Shown: in pieces, positions 44,100 to 50,929 of the stretch
Layout of the letters: each line of letters opens with the position of its first letter
How positions within the stretch are numbered: position 1 is the first letter of the stretch
NCBI GenBank assembly: GCA_041743125.1
Contig: JBGTNK010000197.1
Coordinates: 3,028-67,027 of the forward strand
Origin: Terrimonas_B sp041743125
GTDB taxonomy: Bacteria > Bacteroidota > Bacteroidia > Chitinophagales > Chitinophagaceae
Direction: 5' to 3'
Length of the DNA: 64,000 nt
Notes under the pieces: generated by a model
The model's input: only the letters and a program-made list of their open reading frames with translations
The model's database searches: none
What the model was told of the DNA's origin: nothing
Position numbers and translations under genes: made by a program

Positions 44100-44437
44100 A
44101 TGAAGTTTATTTTGCTTTTATTAACCCTGCCTCTGATGAATCAAACCTGTGGTAAGAATAAACAAACAATGCCTGTTTGTATTCAACAAAAATAAACAGC
44201 ATATTACAACAGCCAAAATGGAATCCGCCTGGGGAAGTAAATGAATATAGTTTTGAAGGGGAAGTCGTTTATTTATTTACCAGCAACTGTTGTGATCAAT
44301 ATGATAGTTTATATAGTAAGGATTGCAATTTTATTTGTGCGCCTTCCGGAGGCTTTACCGCAAAAGGTGATGGAAAATGTGTGGGATTCAGTAAAGAGGC
44401 CAGGCATATCAGGTTGATTTGGAAAGATGCCCGGTAA
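44100..44437 (+). pseudogene. DUF6970-like lipoprotein gene split by a -1 frameshift in an A-run
   Basis: The first 31 codons (ATG 44100, stop 44193-44195) encode a signal-peptide-like start with a Cys (LMNQTCGKN) and end in MPVCIQQK. The continuation lies in another frame from 44192: INSILQQPKWNPPGEVNEYS, then VYLFTSNCCDQYDSLYSKDC and ICAPSGGFTAKGDGKC. I recall the joined sequence as the DUF6970 family of small Bacteroidota lipoproteins. The break falls at five A's (44188-44192); six would restore the frame. The cause is either a real inactivating deletion or a sequencing error. A P-site slip from CAA is not favourable, so programmed frameshifting is unlikely. Confidence 0.7.
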
Positions 44438-44442
44438 ATACG

Positions 44443-44480
44443 TAAAAATAAAAAAGGGCTTTGGCGTAAACCAAAACCCC
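44443..44480 (-). terminator. terminator / expression platform after the TPP aptamer
   Basis: On the minus strand GGGGTTTTGG-TTTACG-CCAAAGCCC is followed by TTTTTTATTTTT. It starts 6 bp after the aptamer's closing helix. On the + strand the same hairpin ends in TTGTTTCTCTTTT and may also end the DUF6970-like gene. Confidence 0.75.
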
Positions 44481-44485
44481 TTGTT

Positions 44486-44570
44486 TCTCTTTTATTCCCC
44501 TTCGCTGGCATTATCCAGATCAGGTGAATGCGGGTATATTCTCAGATTTTTTTAACCACCCCCAAAGAGA
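44486..44570 (-). promoter_or_regulatory. TPP riboswitch (THI element), orphan
   Basis: Read on the minus strand: TCTCTTT opens P1 and AAAGAGA closes it. Inside are GGGGGTGG, the invariant CTGAGA, TACCC, and the near-consensus run CACCTGATCTGGATAATG, then CCAGCGAAGGGGAA. These are the pyrimidine-sensor and pyrophosphate-sensor halves of the thiamine pyrophosphate aptamer. A terminator follows directly, so TPP would be expected to stop transcription. The element lies 52 bp downstream of the SDR stop. No thiamine gene follows: the DUF6970-like gene lies on the opposite strand and obgE has its own promoter. Confidence 0.9.
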
Positions 44571-44621
44571 TATTAAATAAAATTCCAAAAGCATGCCAAT
44601 ACAAAAACCTGTGCAAAAAAT

Positions 44622-45491
44622 TTATCCATTTATTATTTCACCTCCGTTTGGATGCAGAAACTGGCCGGTCATATAACTGGCATCTGAACTGGCCAGAAAA
44701 AGAAAACTGGGGGCAACTTCTGCTGGTTCTCCTGCTCTTTGCATGGGCACATCACTTCCATGTTTGGCTGTCTTTGAAGAGTTAAAGCTTGCAGGAATTA
44801 AGGGTGTCCAGATAGGTCCTGGTGCTACGCCATTTACACGAATTCCCTTTTTTGCAAGATTGGATGACAGGCTCCTGGTAAAAGAGACAATAGCTCCTTT
44901 GGTGGAGGCATAATCTATTAAAGATCCACTACCCCGGTACGCTGTAACAGAAGATGTATTGATAATACTGCTTCCTTTTTTCAAATAAGGAATTGCTGCT
45001 TTCGTTACCCAGAAATAAGAGAAAATATTAGTTTCAAACGTTTTTATTAATTCCTTGCTGGTTAATGTTTCAATACTTTTATTTTCAAAATGCAGGGCGG
45101 CATTATTGACTACAATATCAATACGGCCAAACTGCTTTATTGTTTTTTGTATAGCCCGTATGCAATTATTTTCTTTCGAAAGATCACCCTTTATTAACAT
45201 ACACGAAGTCCCATAATTTTCCTTTATATATTGTTGTGTTTCTTTAGCATCTTTATCTTCATTGAGGAAAGCGATAGACACTGACGCTCCTTCTTTTGCA
45301 AACAATACCGCTACTGCTTTACCAATACCACTATCTCCTCCTGTTATAAAAGCTACTTTATTCTTTAATTTTCCGCTACCCTTTATTTCCGGAAGATCAA
45401 ATACAGGTTGAGGGATCATTTTATGCTCTGAGCCGGGACGACGTTGATGCTGTGGGGGTCTTACCTTTTTTTTTGTACTTCCTTTTTGCAT
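44622..45491 (-). CDS. SDR family oxidoreductase, general-stress type (YhdF/YghA-like)
   Basis: A 289-aa NAD(P)-dependent short-chain dehydrogenase from the ATG at 45491. It starts with the Pro/Gln-rich lead PQHQRRPGSEHKMIPQP that marks the YhdF/YghA group. It then has the cofactor loop TGGDSGIG near residue 52, NNAA, the catalytic Ser in INTSSVTAYRG, Tyr/Lys in DYASTKGA, and a PGPIWTPLIPASF segment. Members of this group are general-stress proteins in Bacillus and enteric bacteria; the substrate is uncertain. A TGGTATAATAATTTCT element lies 20 bp upstream. The TPP riboswitch lies just behind the stop. Confidence 0.88.
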   Translation of the reverse strand: MQKGSTKKKVRPPQHQRRPGSEHKMIPQPVFDLPEIKGSGKLKNKVAFITGGDSGIGKAVAVLFAKEGASVSIAFLNEDKDAKETQQYIKENYGTSCMLIKGDLSKENNCIRAIQKTIKQFGRIDIVVNNAALHFENKSIETLTSKELIKTFETNIFSYFWVTKAAIPYLKKGSSIINTSSVTAYRGSGSLIDYASTKGAIVSFTRSLSSNLAKKGIRVNGVAPGPIWTPLIPASFNSSKTAKHGSDVPMQRAGEPAEVAPSFLFLASSDASYMTGQFLHPNGGEIING

Positions 45492-45510
45492 AAATCTTTT
45501 ATTCAAAAAC

Positions 45511-45526
45511 AGAAATTATTATACCA
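45511..45526 (-). promoter_or_regulatory. -24/-12-like element upstream of the SDR gene
   Basis: TGGTATAATAATTTCT on the minus strand, with GG and TC separated by 10 bases, 20 bp before the ATG. It is one of a set of similar sites in the 45-51 kb block. Confidence 0.4.
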
Positions 45527-45657
45527 CATTAAACCCGGATGAAAAAGCCATAAAAGTTTAAAAGGGGTGAGTAAAAAAAACCAGTTTTTTGGCGTTTAAA
45601 TATAGGAGATGCTGAAAAATTTCCCCAAAACTCTCTTGGTTATGTTATGAGTTATTG

Positions 45658-45673
45658 CGGCATGACTTTTTCA
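45658..45673 (+). promoter_or_regulatory. -24/-12-like element upstream of the DUF1328 gene
   Basis: CGGCATGACTTTTTCA, GG-N10-TC, 77 bp before the DUF1328 ATG. It resembles the sites upstream of topoisomerase IB and DUF5670 closely (GGCAT-N3-TTTTTC). Confidence 0.4.
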
Positions 45674-45750
45674 TTATTACAATTGAGCGCAAGTGACATG
45701 GAGAATGGAGCGATGAAATTTCTATTTTTTAATTTTTAAAAAAATAAATT

Positions 45751-45918
45751 ATGCTACGTTGGACTGTAATTTTCCTGGTTGTGGCCATCATTGCTGCAAT
45801 TTTTGGATTTGGTGGTATTGCTGCCGGGGCAGCTTCCATCGCAAAAATTTTGTTTTTCATTTTTCTTGTATTATTTATTATTTCACTGTTTTTCGGAAGA
45901 TCAAGAAGCAGTATTTAG
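45751..45918 (+). CDS. DUF1328 family small membrane protein (YtjA-like)
   Basis: A 55-aa protein with two hydrophobic helices: MLRWTVIFLVVAIIAAIFGF, then GGIAAGAASIAKILFFIFL, and a short basic tail (FFGRSRSSI). The GFGGIAAGAASIAK turn is the hallmark of DUF1328. The family is widespread, stress-induced in several bacteria, and has no known function. A hairpin terminator lies 25 bp after the stop, so it is a single-gene unit. It is too short to be found by usual ORF length limits. Confidence 0.85.
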   Translation: MLRWTVIFLVVAIIAAIFGFGGIAAGAASIAKILFFIFLVLFIISLFFGRSRSSI

Positions 45919-45942
45919 GGAGACAAGTAATACAGAAAATGA

Positions 45943-45978
45943 AAAAACCGGTAACATTTGTTGCCGGTTTATTTTTTA
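45943..45978 (+). terminator. intrinsic terminator of the DUF1328 gene
   Basis: AAACCGGTAACA pairs with TTGCCGGTTT (short loop) and is followed by ATTTTTTAT. Confidence 0.75.
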
Positions 45979-46011
45979 TATTATGTAGGGTTAGTTGTAA
46001 TAAATAAGAAA

Positions 46012-46353
46012 TCAGTTTAAATCCAGAACAGTAATTTCTCTTAATGTATCTGCACATATGCTGCTCATGATGCCACAAAACTGAATATCTTCTTCATTCT
46101 TATATTTCGCACATGCATTGGAACACTGGCGGCAATGTAATAAACAATTAAGTACAAGGTTTCCGAGGTCGCCGGCCTCGCTCACCAACCTTGATACCAC
46201 GGCAAAACAGGCCTTTGCGCAATCGCTGCATTCTTTTACCAGGTCAGCTCTCGGCGACCGCCTTGTTGACTCTGCATGAATACTGGCCTCACAAAGCAGC
46301 CAGGTTTTCATACATACTTTAATGTATTGATCAGTTGTTTGAAGTTGAATCAT
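46012..46353 (-). CDS. Cys-rich four-helix protein, Csp/DUF326-like
   Basis: A 113-aa soluble helical protein with nine cysteines, mostly in helical spacings: ECSDCAKACFAV near residue 41 and NCLLHCRQCSNACAKY near 69, then FCGIMSSICADTL. This spacing and length resemble the copper-storage (Csp) / DUF326 four-helix bundles, which line their core with Cys to bind copper(I). The first helix is poorer in Cys than in true Csp proteins, so metal binding is uncertain. It overlaps the upstream 118-aa gene by 23 bp, which implies coupled expression in a stress block. Confidence 0.55.
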   Translation of the reverse strand: MIQLQTTDQYIKVCMKTWLLCEASIHAESTRRSPRADLVKECSDCAKACFAVVSRLVSEAGDLGNLVLNCLLHCRQCSNACAKYKNEEDIQFCGIMSSICADTLREITVLDLN

Positions 46354-46687
46354 TGCTTACCGTTTTTTTATTGATTTCGTTTACTTCCTGTATAAAAGTA
46401 GTAACCTTACTATCTGCGTAAGAGCCATAAGCATCAACCAAGGTTCCTTTTACGCCATCGTCGGTTTCTATCACATACAATATGGTATTATCGGCAGGGT
46501 CACTAGCCCCTTCAAAACGAAAAAAATTAACCACATGTACCTGGCCTGGTTCGTATAATTTTTCGCTCTGAAGTGATAAAAGTCCTCGCTCTCCTGCAGT
46601 AAAATCTTCCGTATATCCATCCAATACTAATTTATTCAGGCAGCTGGATAAACTTTTCATTTCTTCGGTAGTGGAATTTGTTTGCAT
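46331..46687 (-). CDS. hypothetical protein (118 aa) of the stress block
   Basis: An acidic, soluble 118-aa protein with no signal peptide. It has an N-terminal helix (KSLSSCLNKLVLDGYTEDFT), a central beta-rich part (VHVVNFFRFEGASDPADNTI) and a terminal helix (TTFIQEVNEINKK). I have seen similar small proteins in Bacteroidota stress clusters but know no function. It overlaps the following Cys-rich protein gene by 23 bp. The upstream terminator region also carries a TGGTAAATAATTATCA element. Confidence 0.55.
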   Translation of the reverse strand: MQTNSTTEEMKSLSSCLNKLVLDGYTEDFTAGERGLLSLQSEKLYEPGQVHVVNFFRFEGASDPADNTILYVIETDDGVKGTLVDAYGSYADSKVTTFIQEVNEINKKTVSNDSTSNN

Positions 46688-46725
46688 ATGTTTTTATTTT
46701 TAACTCAACTTCCTTAAAAATTAAT

Positions 46726-46755
46726 AAAAGCATGATAATTATTTACCATGCTTTT
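46726..46755 (-). terminator. intrinsic terminator of the DUF2383 gene
   Basis: AAAAGCATG and CATGCTTTT form a 9-bp stem around a 12-base A/T loop; on the minus strand the tail is TATTAATTTTT. Starts about 8 bp after the DUF2383 stop. Confidence 0.65.
46733..46748 (-). promoter_or_regulatory. -24/-12-like element upstream of the 118-aa protein gene
   Basis: TGGTAAATAATTATCA with GG-N10-TC spacing, 45 bp before the ATG at 46687. It overlaps the terminator loop of the upstream gene, so it is the weakest of the set. Confidence 0.25.
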
Positions 46756-46762
46756 ATTTCAA

Positions 46763-47224
46763 TTATGCGGGTTGTTTATCCCGTAACGCTTTTATTTTGT
46801 CATGCGATCTTTTCAAGCTTGTTTTTTGATCCATTATTAATTGCCTTATATCTGTTGGCAATTCCACATCGCTTGACAATGCTGAATCATATGCTCTTTG
46901 TGCAGCATCTTCACCATATTCACAAGAGCCAAGAATTGATTTACGATCTTTGCCTGTAAAAGTAGCTTTAACGTCCATCCAGGCACGGTAAATCTTACCT
47001 CTCAACGTTGTGTCTTGTTCGATTTCCTCGCCTGAAGTAGCCACATATCCACTAAGATCATTTACATAGCTACGGCTCTCAGCGCCCATTTGACGGAAAA
47101 TAACCTGCAGGTCAACGTCTTTTGCATCTGTTTCTTCAGCCGCCCTTTCGTAACCTTCGATACGATCATTATTTATTCGTATCAGGTCATTCAATACTTC
47201 AGTTGTTTTTTCATTTAGGTGCAT
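46763..47224 (-). CDS. PA2169-family four-helix-bundle protein (DUF2383)
   Basis: A 153-aa soluble ferritin-like helical bundle. NEKTTEVLNDLIRINNDRIE, QMGAESRSYVNDLSGYV, IYRAWMDVKATFTGKDRKSI and CEYGEDAAQRAYDSAL are all family hallmarks. The Glu residues could form a metal site, as in related ferritin-like proteins, but no activity is known. The family is often found with other general-stress genes. The 175-bp region upstream to the topoisomerase stop shows no other convincing gene; a TGGTATGGTTTTTACC sequence lies 137 bp before the ATG. Confidence 0.88.
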   Translation of the reverse strand: MHLNEKTTEVLNDLIRINNDRIEGYERAAEETDAKDVDLQVIFRQMGAESRSYVNDLSGYVATSGEEIEQDTTLRGKIYRAWMDVKATFTGKDRKSILGSCEYGEDAAQRAYDSALSSDVELPTDIRQLIMDQKTSLKRSHDKIKALRDKQPA

Positions 47225-47399
47225 AATGTTATAGTTTTTAAAGGTTAAAAAATCCAGGTAAACACTGAATTAAATTTCTTTTTTCCCTTTCCTTTCCAGG
47301 GAACCGGTTCTTTCCGGGTTTGCTTTAAAGATGATTTTTTTCATGTCCCTTTTAAAGTATGGGTAAAAACCATACCAGTATTTTTGGGCAGCCTTTTTA

Positions 47400-48473
47400 T
47401 TACATAGTTTTTTTTAAAGTAAGAATTAAAATTTTTTCAATTGAACTAATTCCTGACATCTTTTCCTTTAGAGGGGCAGCGTCAATACATTTCATAAGTT
47501 TATTTTCAATATATAATTGAATAATTCCGGGATGAACATAATATTTTCTGCAAATGCTCCGGGAATTACCCAATTTATTACTGACGGCGTCCAAAACGGT
47601 GTTTATATTTTTCTTAGCATCAAGGTCAGTATGAGCTTTTTTTAACATGCGAAAATTATCTAAAGCATGCAGGGTGCCTGCCCAGGTTCTGAAATCTTTG
47701 GCTGAAAAATCTCCTTGTGTTCCTTCTTTGATATAATTATTTACCATGCCTGAATCAATGCTTTTTTTCTCTCCATCTGCTGTATAGTATTGGAAAAGTT
47801 CTTTCCCTGGTATATCTCTGCATTGCCTGACGATCTGCGCCAATATTTTATTCCGTATGGTTATAGAATGATCGATTCCTTTTTTCCCTGTGAAGGAAAA
47901 CATGATTACTTCTTTTTTTACTACCACATGCCTGTCCTTCAGGGTAGTTAACCCATAGGAGCCATACAGCTTTTCATATCCATTGTTTCCAACCCGTATA
48001 AGTGTCTGCTCCATTAACATGACAACGGTAGCGAGTACTTTTTTTTCATTGAGATCCTTACCCAGCATATCTTTTCTCACCCTTCGCCGCAAGGTGGGTA
48101 ATACTTTTCCAAATTCGTATAATCGGTGAAACTTAGTTTCATTTCGAAGCTGGTTCCATTGTTTATGATACCGGTATTGCTTCCGGTTATTCATATCAAA
48201 TCCTGTAGCCTGTATATGACCAGTGCTTTGCGGACAGATCCATACTTTGGCCCAGGAAGGAGGAATAGCTAAATATTTAATTCTTTCCAATTCACTTTGG
48301 TCTTTTATTGTTTTTCCGCTGAGCACATATCTAAATTTTTTTCCAGCTTTTTCGCGGGCTATGCCAGGCCTATTATCTGAGACGTACAGAAGCCTGGCTA
48401 CTTTAGCCGATTGTTTATGGTCTTTGTTTAAAACCAGTATTTTTTTATGCGAAAGGCTGGATACTAATTTCAT
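47400..48473 (-). CDS. DNA topoisomerase IB (bacterial, poxvirus-like)
   Basis: A 357-aa type IB topoisomerase that relaxes supercoils through a 3'-phosphotyrosyl link. The N-terminal domain has RKAGKKFRY-like PGIAREKAGKKFRYVLSGK and a LAIPPSWAKVWICP segment. The catalytic core shows KDFRTWAGTLHAL (Arg of the active site), TGKKGIDHSI, and the nucleophile Tyr in SICRKYYVHPGIIQLY near residue 318. The bacterial version is typical of soil bacteria and often sits with stress and DNA-repair genes. It has a TGGCATTTGTTTTTCC element 26 bp upstream. Confidence 0.9.
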   Translation of the reverse strand: MKLVSSLSHKKILVLNKDHKQSAKVARLLYVSDNRPGIAREKAGKKFRYVLSGKTIKDQSELERIKYLAIPPSWAKVWICPQSTGHIQATGFDMNNRKQYRYHKQWNQLRNETKFHRLYEFGKVLPTLRRRVRKDMLGKDLNEKKVLATVVMLMEQTLIRVGNNGYEKLYGSYGLTTLKDRHVVVKKEVIMFSFTGKKGIDHSITIRNKILAQIVRQCRDIPGKELFQYYTADGEKKSIDSGMVNNYIKEGTQGDFSAKDFRTWAGTLHALDNFRMLKKAHTDLDAKKNINTVLDAVSNKLGNSRSICRKYYVHPGIIQLYIENKLMKCIDAAPLKEKMSGISSIEKILILTLKKTM

Positions 48474-48499
48474 GGATCACAGGTTGTTCTTCTATTTGA

Positions 48500-48515
48500 G
48501 GAAAAACAAATGCCA
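48500..48515 (-). promoter_or_regulatory. -24/-12-like element upstream of topoisomerase IB
   Basis: TGGCATTTGTTTTTCC on the minus strand, GG-N10-TC, ending 26 bp before the ATG. It shares GGCAT-N3-TTTTTC with the DUF1328 and DUF5670 sites. Confidence 0.45.
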
Positions 48516-48622
48516 GGTTTTTGGACATGTTCTTTGGGCCATTTAAAATTAAAAAGGAGGGATATGTAGAAAAACTTGCTCATTTTATCCGGGGACCTTG
48601 GTTCCGGGGGTTTTGGGAAGCT

Positions 48623-48638
48623 TGGTATCACATTTGAA
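48623..48638 (+). promoter_or_regulatory. -24/-12-like element upstream of the PNPOx-like gene
   Basis: TGGTATCACATTTGAA with GG-N10-GA, 24 bp before the ATG. The -24 half fits the set; the -12 half is TTGA rather than TTTC. Confidence 0.35.
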
Positions 48639-48662
48639 TATTAAGAACAAAAGACTACCATT

Positions 48663-49151
48663 ATGACTACCGACACCAACCTCAAAGAAATCAGGGAAAA
48701 GATTTATGAACTACGCACCGCCATCATGTATTCCATGAGCAATGATGTATTTAAGTTGCCTAATAGCATTGTTACAGCCATACACGTGGATGATAGCGGT
48801 CACCTTTGGTTTATTTATCAAAGCTCATTACAAAATATTTCAAGTTGTGAAGAATCCTTCCCGGTGCGCCTGCATTTTTACCGGAAAGGCGTTTTCTTTC
48901 ATCTGGAAGTTAGCGGCAAAGCTACCATTGTAGAGGATGCTCATTGTGACTTTATGCAGAATGTAACTCCGGAAAAAGGAAAAGTAGTACTTATTAAAAT
49001 GACTATGAACGCAATTGAATACACTGAGCCTTTTGGGAGAAAAGAAAGGAATCGTTTGGAGCAATTTATGGAAAAAGGATATAAGTGGGTGTTAAGAAGC
49101 ATTGCGATACCCCACTCAAAACCAGCCCTTTCCAAATGGCAGTCTAATTAA
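48663..49151 (+). CDS. pyridoxamine 5'-phosphate oxidase-like (FMN split-barrel) protein
   Basis: A 162-aa soluble protein with a helix followed by a split beta-barrel: SIVTAIHVDDSGHLWFIYQS near residues 36-55, FPVRLHFYRKGVFFHLEVSG, and KATIVEDAH. This strand order is that of general-stress FMN/heme split-barrel proteins such as B. subtilis YdaG; a true PNPOx function in vitamin B6 synthesis is unlikely at this size. Flavin binding is inferred only. The next gene starts 28 bp after its stop on the same strand. Confidence 0.65.
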   Translation: MTTDTNLKEIREKIYELRTAIMYSMSNDVFKLPNSIVTAIHVDDSGHLWFIYQSSLQNISSCEESFPVRLHFYRKGVFFHLEVSGKATIVEDAHCDFMQNVTPEKGKVVLIKMTMNAIEYTEPFGRKERNRLEQFMEKGYKWVLRSIAIPHSKPALSKWQSN

Positions 49152-49179
49152 ACCCCTTACCCCTATAAATTGTTATTTG

Positions 49180-49563
49180 ATGAAAAAAAATTTAGACCTT
49201 ATCAAGCGAAAACTAGATAACATTCAAGCCGGATTATTGCGATTTCGCAACAATGATGACCAGGTTACATTTCAGGTACAAGCTAAAAGTGTCGGCGATG
49301 ATTCAATAAACTGCATAATCACCAGTGATATCGATTTCAATAAAATGCCGGATAAACTTGTTAGCCTGGTTCAGAAGTCAGACAATGACTATATATATAT
49401 TTCAGGTGAAATACATCAGAATTTGGGTGATCAAAAAATGATTTCTTTTAAGGTGATAAGAGGCTGTTGGTTTGTGCGAAAATCAAAAGGCACTTTGTCA
49501 TGGCTACAGGAAAAATATATATATAACAATGTACCGGAGGATGAATTGGAGCTTGCATCCTGA
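49180..49563 (+). CDS. hypothetical protein, possibly split-barrel related
   Basis: A 127-aa soluble protein from the ATG at 49180. A longer in-frame start at 49102 would overlap the upstream gene by 50 bp. The N-terminal helix (LDLIKRKLDNIQAGLLRF) is followed by beta strands (QVTFQVQAKSVGDDSINCII, DYIYISGEIHQNL, MISFKVIRGCWFV). The layout echoes the upstream PNPOx-like protein, so it may be a divergent relative. No residue pattern reveals a function. Probably co-transcribed with the upstream gene. Confidence 0.55.
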   Translation: MKKNLDLIKRKLDNIQAGLLRFRNNDDQVTFQVQAKSVGDDSINCIITSDIDFNKMPDKLVSLVQKSDNDYIYISGEIHQNLGDQKMISFKVIRGCWFVRKSKGTLSWLQEKYIYNNVPEDELELAS

Positions 49564-49585
49564 CCTGTTGTTTTGAAGAATTTTA

Positions 49586-50788
49586 TTATCTCCCAAATTT
49601 GAATATATGGGCATCTTTATTTTTTCTGCCCGATAATAGATCCCTGATAATTTTGGCTGCAATGACGCTAAATGTAATACCGTTGCCTCCAAATCCCAGT
49701 GCAAAATAAGTATGAGGTCTTTGACGTATTGCCCCTATATATGGGAGTCCGTCAACGGTGGAAGCAAATGTGCCCGCCCATTTAAAATCAGTTTTGAATG
49801 GAATTTCAGGAAAGAGGACGTTAAAAGATCTTTCCAGGCTTTTTGCTTTTTGATTGAGCATTTTATCCCTTTGTACAGCACTTGTATAAGGTATATCTTT
49901 TCCTCCAATCAATATCCTGTTATCACTGGTAGTGCGTAAGTATAAATATGGTGTTGCTGTTTCCCAGATCAATGCATTTTTATACCAAAAATCTTTTATA
50001 CCAAATGATTCACTGGCTATGGCGTAGGTAGCATGAAGTTGTTGTACTTTTTCAGGAATATACTGTTGTGATTCGTAACCGCAGGCAATGATCATTTTTT
50101 TTGCCCTTATTTTTATTTTTTCCGCGGTAATAAGTTCTACACCATGTTTAAGATGGCGGATACCCGCTATTTCAGTATTATCATATACCTGCATTCCCCT
50201 GCGCATCCATTTTTTAAACAAGCTGTGACTTATTTTATATGCGTCGGCCTCGGCTCCATCTTTACTCAATAACCCGGCATGTTTGGAAAATCCGAATTTT
50301 TTCTGAATACTGTCTTCTTCCAGCCATTGCAATGCAAAACCTGCTTTCTTTCTAAGTGTAAATTCGTTCCAAAGATCAGGTACGGCTTTTTTTGCAGAGG
50401 CAAATTGAAAGCTTGGTTTTAAAGTAAAAAGACCGGGTTCTTTTAATTGCTCACATAATTTTTTGATATCAAAAATAGCCTGTCGGCACAAGTGGTAGCT
50501 TCTAATTGCATTTTTTTCTCCTACCAGCGGGATCAATTGATGCAATGGTTTGTCTATTTCATATTGAAGTAGAGCCGTACTGGCAGCCGTGCTACCGGTA
50601 CCTGCGTGGCGGCGATCAACTACAACTACATTATATCCTGCCTTACATAATTGATCAGCTACCAGGGCTCCGCTTATTCCTGCACCAACGATTATAATGT
50701 CAGTTTTTAAATCTTTATTCAGGGAAGGGTAGCTATTAATGATTCCATGACGAAGTAACCAGTAAGGAGAAGCAGATCGAAGATCCAT
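49586..50788 (-). CDS. FAD-dependent oxidoreductase (DAO / glycine oxidase family)
   Basis: A 400-aa flavoprotein. The dinucleotide-binding loop is DIIIVGAGISGALVADQL near residue 27, with the ribose Asp in VVVVDRRHAGTGSTAAST. A second FAD contact is MIIACGYESQQYIP near 232, and the C-terminal FAD motif is YFALGFGGNGITFSVIAAKI near 367. The substrate is probably a secondary or D-amino acid; which one is not visible. It is divergent from the DUF5670 gene, and both have a -24/-12-like element in the shared spacer. Confidence 0.82.
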   Translation of the reverse strand: MDLRSASPYWLLRHGIINSYPSLNKDLKTDIIIVGAGISGALVADQLCKAGYNVVVVDRRHAGTGSTAASTALLQYEIDKPLHQLIPLVGEKNAIRSYHLCRQAIFDIKKLCEQLKEPGLFTLKPSFQFASAKKAVPDLWNEFTLRKKAGFALQWLEEDSIQKKFGFSKHAGLLSKDGAEADAYKISHSLFKKWMRRGMQVYDNTEIAGIRHLKHGVELITAEKIKIRAKKMIIACGYESQQYIPEKVQQLHATYAIASESFGIKDFWYKNALIWETATPYLYLRTTSDNRILIGGKDIPYTSAVQRDKMLNQKAKSLERSFNVLFPEIPFKTDFKWAGTFASTVDGLPYIGAIRQRPHTYFALGFGGNGITFSVIAAKIIRDLLSGRKNKDAHIFKFGR

Positions 50789-50822
50789 TTATATTATTTA
50801 TTGGTGGCTGATCTTTTATTCA

Positions 50823-50838
50823 TTCAAAATCTTAGCCA
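50823..50838 (-). promoter_or_regulatory. -24/-12-like element upstream of the DAO oxidoreductase
   Basis: TGGCTAAGATTTTGAA on the minus strand, GG-N10-GA, 34 bp before the ATG. Confidence 0.3.
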
Positions 50839-50892
50839 TAAATGCATAATATAGAAAAGCTTGCGTTTTACACCCTTATTAAAAAATATGGC

Positions 50893-50908
50893 TGGCATCA
50901 TTTTTTCT
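50893..50908 (+). promoter_or_regulatory. -24/-12-like element upstream of the DUF5670 gene
   Basis: TGGCATCATTTTTTCT, GG-N10-TC, 21 bp before the ATG at 50930. This is the best example of the set. Confidence 0.45.
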
Positions 50909-50929
50909 ATATACCTGTTAAATGAATAT

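Noticed and set aside
44188..44195. Programmed -1 frameshifting at the A-run in the DUF6970-like gene
   Set aside because: The zero-frame codons CAA AAA TAA do not form a canonical slippery heptamer and no downstream pseudoknot was seen; a deletion or read error is simpler.
44296..44511. A 71-codon minus-strand frame starting inside the TPP aptamer
   Set aside because: It runs through the terminator and antisense to the DUF6970-like gene, with low-complexity composition; judged a shadow frame.
44528..44785. An 85-codon + strand frame opposite the SDR gene and riboswitch
   Set aside because: It is antisense to the well-supported SDR gene and has no features of its own.
45939..46007. A 22-codon frame (MKKPVTFVAGLFFILCRVSC) in the DUF1328 terminator region
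   Set aside because: Its start lies in the terminator hairpin and no homologous small lipoprotein was recognised.
47270..47344. A 24-residue Lys/Glu-rich minus-strand frame (MKKIIFKANPERTGSLERKG) between DUF2383 and topoisomerase IB
   Set aside because: It could be a small protein, but there is no ribosome-binding site, no homologue I know, and chance is likely at this length.
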